This document shows, piece by piece, positions 5,928-6,503 of a stretch of 6,503 nucleotides of DNA; the stretch's first letter is position 1, and every line of letters starts with the position of its first letter. The DNA is from JAIMBK01 sp040755215 (lineage in GTDB: Bacteria; Bacillota; Desulfotomaculia; Desulfotomaculales; Nap2-2B): positions 1 to 6,503 of the forward strand of contig JBFMBG010000121.1 of NCBI GenBank assembly GCA_040755215.1, read 5' to 3'. The notes beneath the pieces are model-generated. The model made no database searches. It had not been told where the DNA came from and was given only the letters and a program-made list of their open reading frames with translations. The position numbers were made by a program, and so were the translations under genes.

Positions 5928-6061
5928 GCCTTGACTGCCACCCCCCGCATGGTCAATCAAAAGTGCCGACGGGGGTGGCTCCGGGAAAATGTCTACAAAA
6001 GAAAAGCACCCCCCTTCGCTTTTCCCATTTTACCATGCGGGGGGACCCCGGCCGTCAAGGC
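5928..6061. repeat. Interrupted inverted repeat forming a long hairpin behind the transposase gene
   Basis: The left arm is GCCTTGAC (5928-5935), 5 bases, then CCCCCCGCATGGT (5941-5953). The right arm is its complement: ACCATGCGGGGGG (6032-6044), 9 bases, then GTCAAGGC (6054-6061). All 21 paired positions match. A further 7 bp (GGCGGCG at 5921-5927 with CGCCGCC at 6073-6079) can extend the base, and GAAAAGC/GCTTTTC (6001-6007, 6018-6024) forms a hairpin in the loop. A competing pairing, GCCACCCCC (5937-5945) with GGGGGTGGC (5971-5979), excludes the main stem. GCCGTCA/TGACGGC (6051-6057, 6067-6073) is another local hairpin. Function unknown. Confidence 0.75.
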
Positions 6062-6112
6062 TTCCCTGACGGCGCCGCCCAGGGGCCTCCGAGGGTCCAC
6101 CAAGAAAATGTT

Positions 6113-6503
6113 TTAAAAAAGCCAATCCAAAGTGAGACGACCGATCAAAAGAGCAAGTTCCCGGGATCTTTGCTCCGGACCGTGAATAGCGGGCAAAGAG
6201 GCTTGTAACCATTGACCATCATTTTTCGGGAGACCATCTGTTAGCCTTCTTGCCCAGTAACCATTCTGAACCTGTTTTTCTGAAGCCGCCGCCGGGGGTC
6301 CGGGTAAATGTAACATTTCTACCAGGGTTCCGTTCCGTTTGGCACACCGCACATGGGCCAGGTTATCCGCCCCCGAGAAAGACCAGGAAGCTCCCTGGTG
6401 TTTAAAGCGCCGGGAGATGGTGTGCCCTACGTTCGGTTCAATCGATCCCAGGCCCCGTGCATTTGAGGGTTTGGGACGGTCCCTGTCCCGCCAATCGGTG
6501 ATC
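6113..6503 (-). CDS. Transposase, ISLre2/UPF0236-like, C-terminal 129 residues (partial)
   Basis: The frame is open from the window edge to a TAA at 6115-6113, so the N-terminal part lies beyond base 6503. Visible sequence includes TDWRDRDRPKPSNARGLGSI, EPNVGHTISRRFKHQGASWS and FSGADNLAHVRCAKRNGTL. A G-S-I-E block followed by H-x-I-x-x-R-F-K, G-A-S-W-S and G-A-D-N-L is the usual C-terminal signature of ISLre2/UPF0236 transposases, which carry out DDE-type transposition. The Glu of G-S-I-E is a candidate for the last catalytic acid (inference). The tail after about residue 60 (PGPPAAASEKQVQNGYWARR onward) is poorly conserved to my eye but stays open to a clean stop. ISKra4-type transposases share a similar ending, so the family call is less sure than the transposase call. 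Confidence 0.75.
   Translation of the reverse strand, partial: ITDWRDRDRPKPSNARGLGSIEPNVGHTISRRFKHQGASWSFSGADNLAHVRCAKRNGTLVEMLHLPGPPAAASEKQVQNGYWARRLTDGLPKNDGQWLQASLPAIHGPEQRSRELALLIGRLTLDWLF

Larger units (their letters stand above)
5833..6503 (-). mobile_element. Insertion sequence, 3' portion (ISLre2/UPF0236-like), running past the window end
   Basis: This region holds the C-terminal end of a transposase (6503-6113) followed by about 280 non-coding bases. The presumed terminus is near 5833, where TGTCAAGTTAAAGTGGGTCG (plus strand) begins exactly where the DUF6922-like coding homology ends. The other terminus and the target duplication are outside the window, so the boundary is an inference from the broken gene. 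The non-coding part carries a small GATC-GAAA-GATC hairpin (5906-5917) and the larger inverted repeats described separately. Confidence 0.6.

Noticed and set aside
5804..6208. Plus-strand frame of 134 codons across the insertion-sequence end
   Set aside because: It runs through the inverted repeats, the presumed element boundary and the transposase antisense, with no protein-like features.

Overview
The window is a CRISPR-Cas locus read almost entirely on the minus strand, bordered on its upstream (high-coordinate) side by the end of an insertion sequence. The genes are moderately GC-rich, with purine-rich Shine-Dalgarno sites and frequent GTG starts. A Csa1-plus-Cas4 adaptation set and an ISLre2/UPF0236-like transposase are also present. 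Together these suggest a thermophilic clostridial-type Firmicute; this is inference, as no ribosomal or other phylogenetic marker is present.

Layout in the direction of transcription (high to low coordinates). (1) 6503-5833: the 3' end of an insertion sequence, with the last 129 residues of a transposase followed by about 280 non-coding bases that can fold into a long interrupted hairpin. (2) 5838-5692: the C-terminal piece of a DUF6922-like protein, cut off at the presumed insertion-sequence end. (3) 5669-5525: a good sigma-A-type promoter (AAGACA, 17 bp, TATAAT) and a leader with three GCGTGAA motifs, two of them inside a perfect 14-bp tandem repeat. (4) 5524-5224: a small unrecognised gene of about 100 codons that needs one +1 frameshift to be read through. 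(5) 5181-2412: a tight adaptation operon of HIRAN-domain protein, cas1, cas2, cas4 and csa1. (6) 2411-1482 holds the rest of csa1, and a 157-181-bp gap follows. (7) 1297-1: cmr1 and the first 46 codons of cmr2/cas10, overlapping by 8 bases and running off the window.

How they work together: Cas1 and Cas2 form the integrase that inserts new spacers. Cas4 and the Cas4-like Csa1 are Fe-S RecB-type nucleases expected to trim prespacers and select their ends. Cmr1 and Cmr2/Cas10 belong to a type III-B effector that cuts target RNA and, through Cas10, commonly makes cyclic oligoadenylate. Csa1 is typical of type I-A loci, so a I-A-flavoured adaptation module is paired here with a III-B effector. 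No CRISPR array and no Cas6 are visible in the window.

The least conventional parts are the HIRAN protein six bases ahead of cas1 and the frameshifted small gene before it. That small gene's last frame is the same frame as the HIRAN gene, separated from it only by a TAG stop, so the two may be parts of one former or recoded gene.
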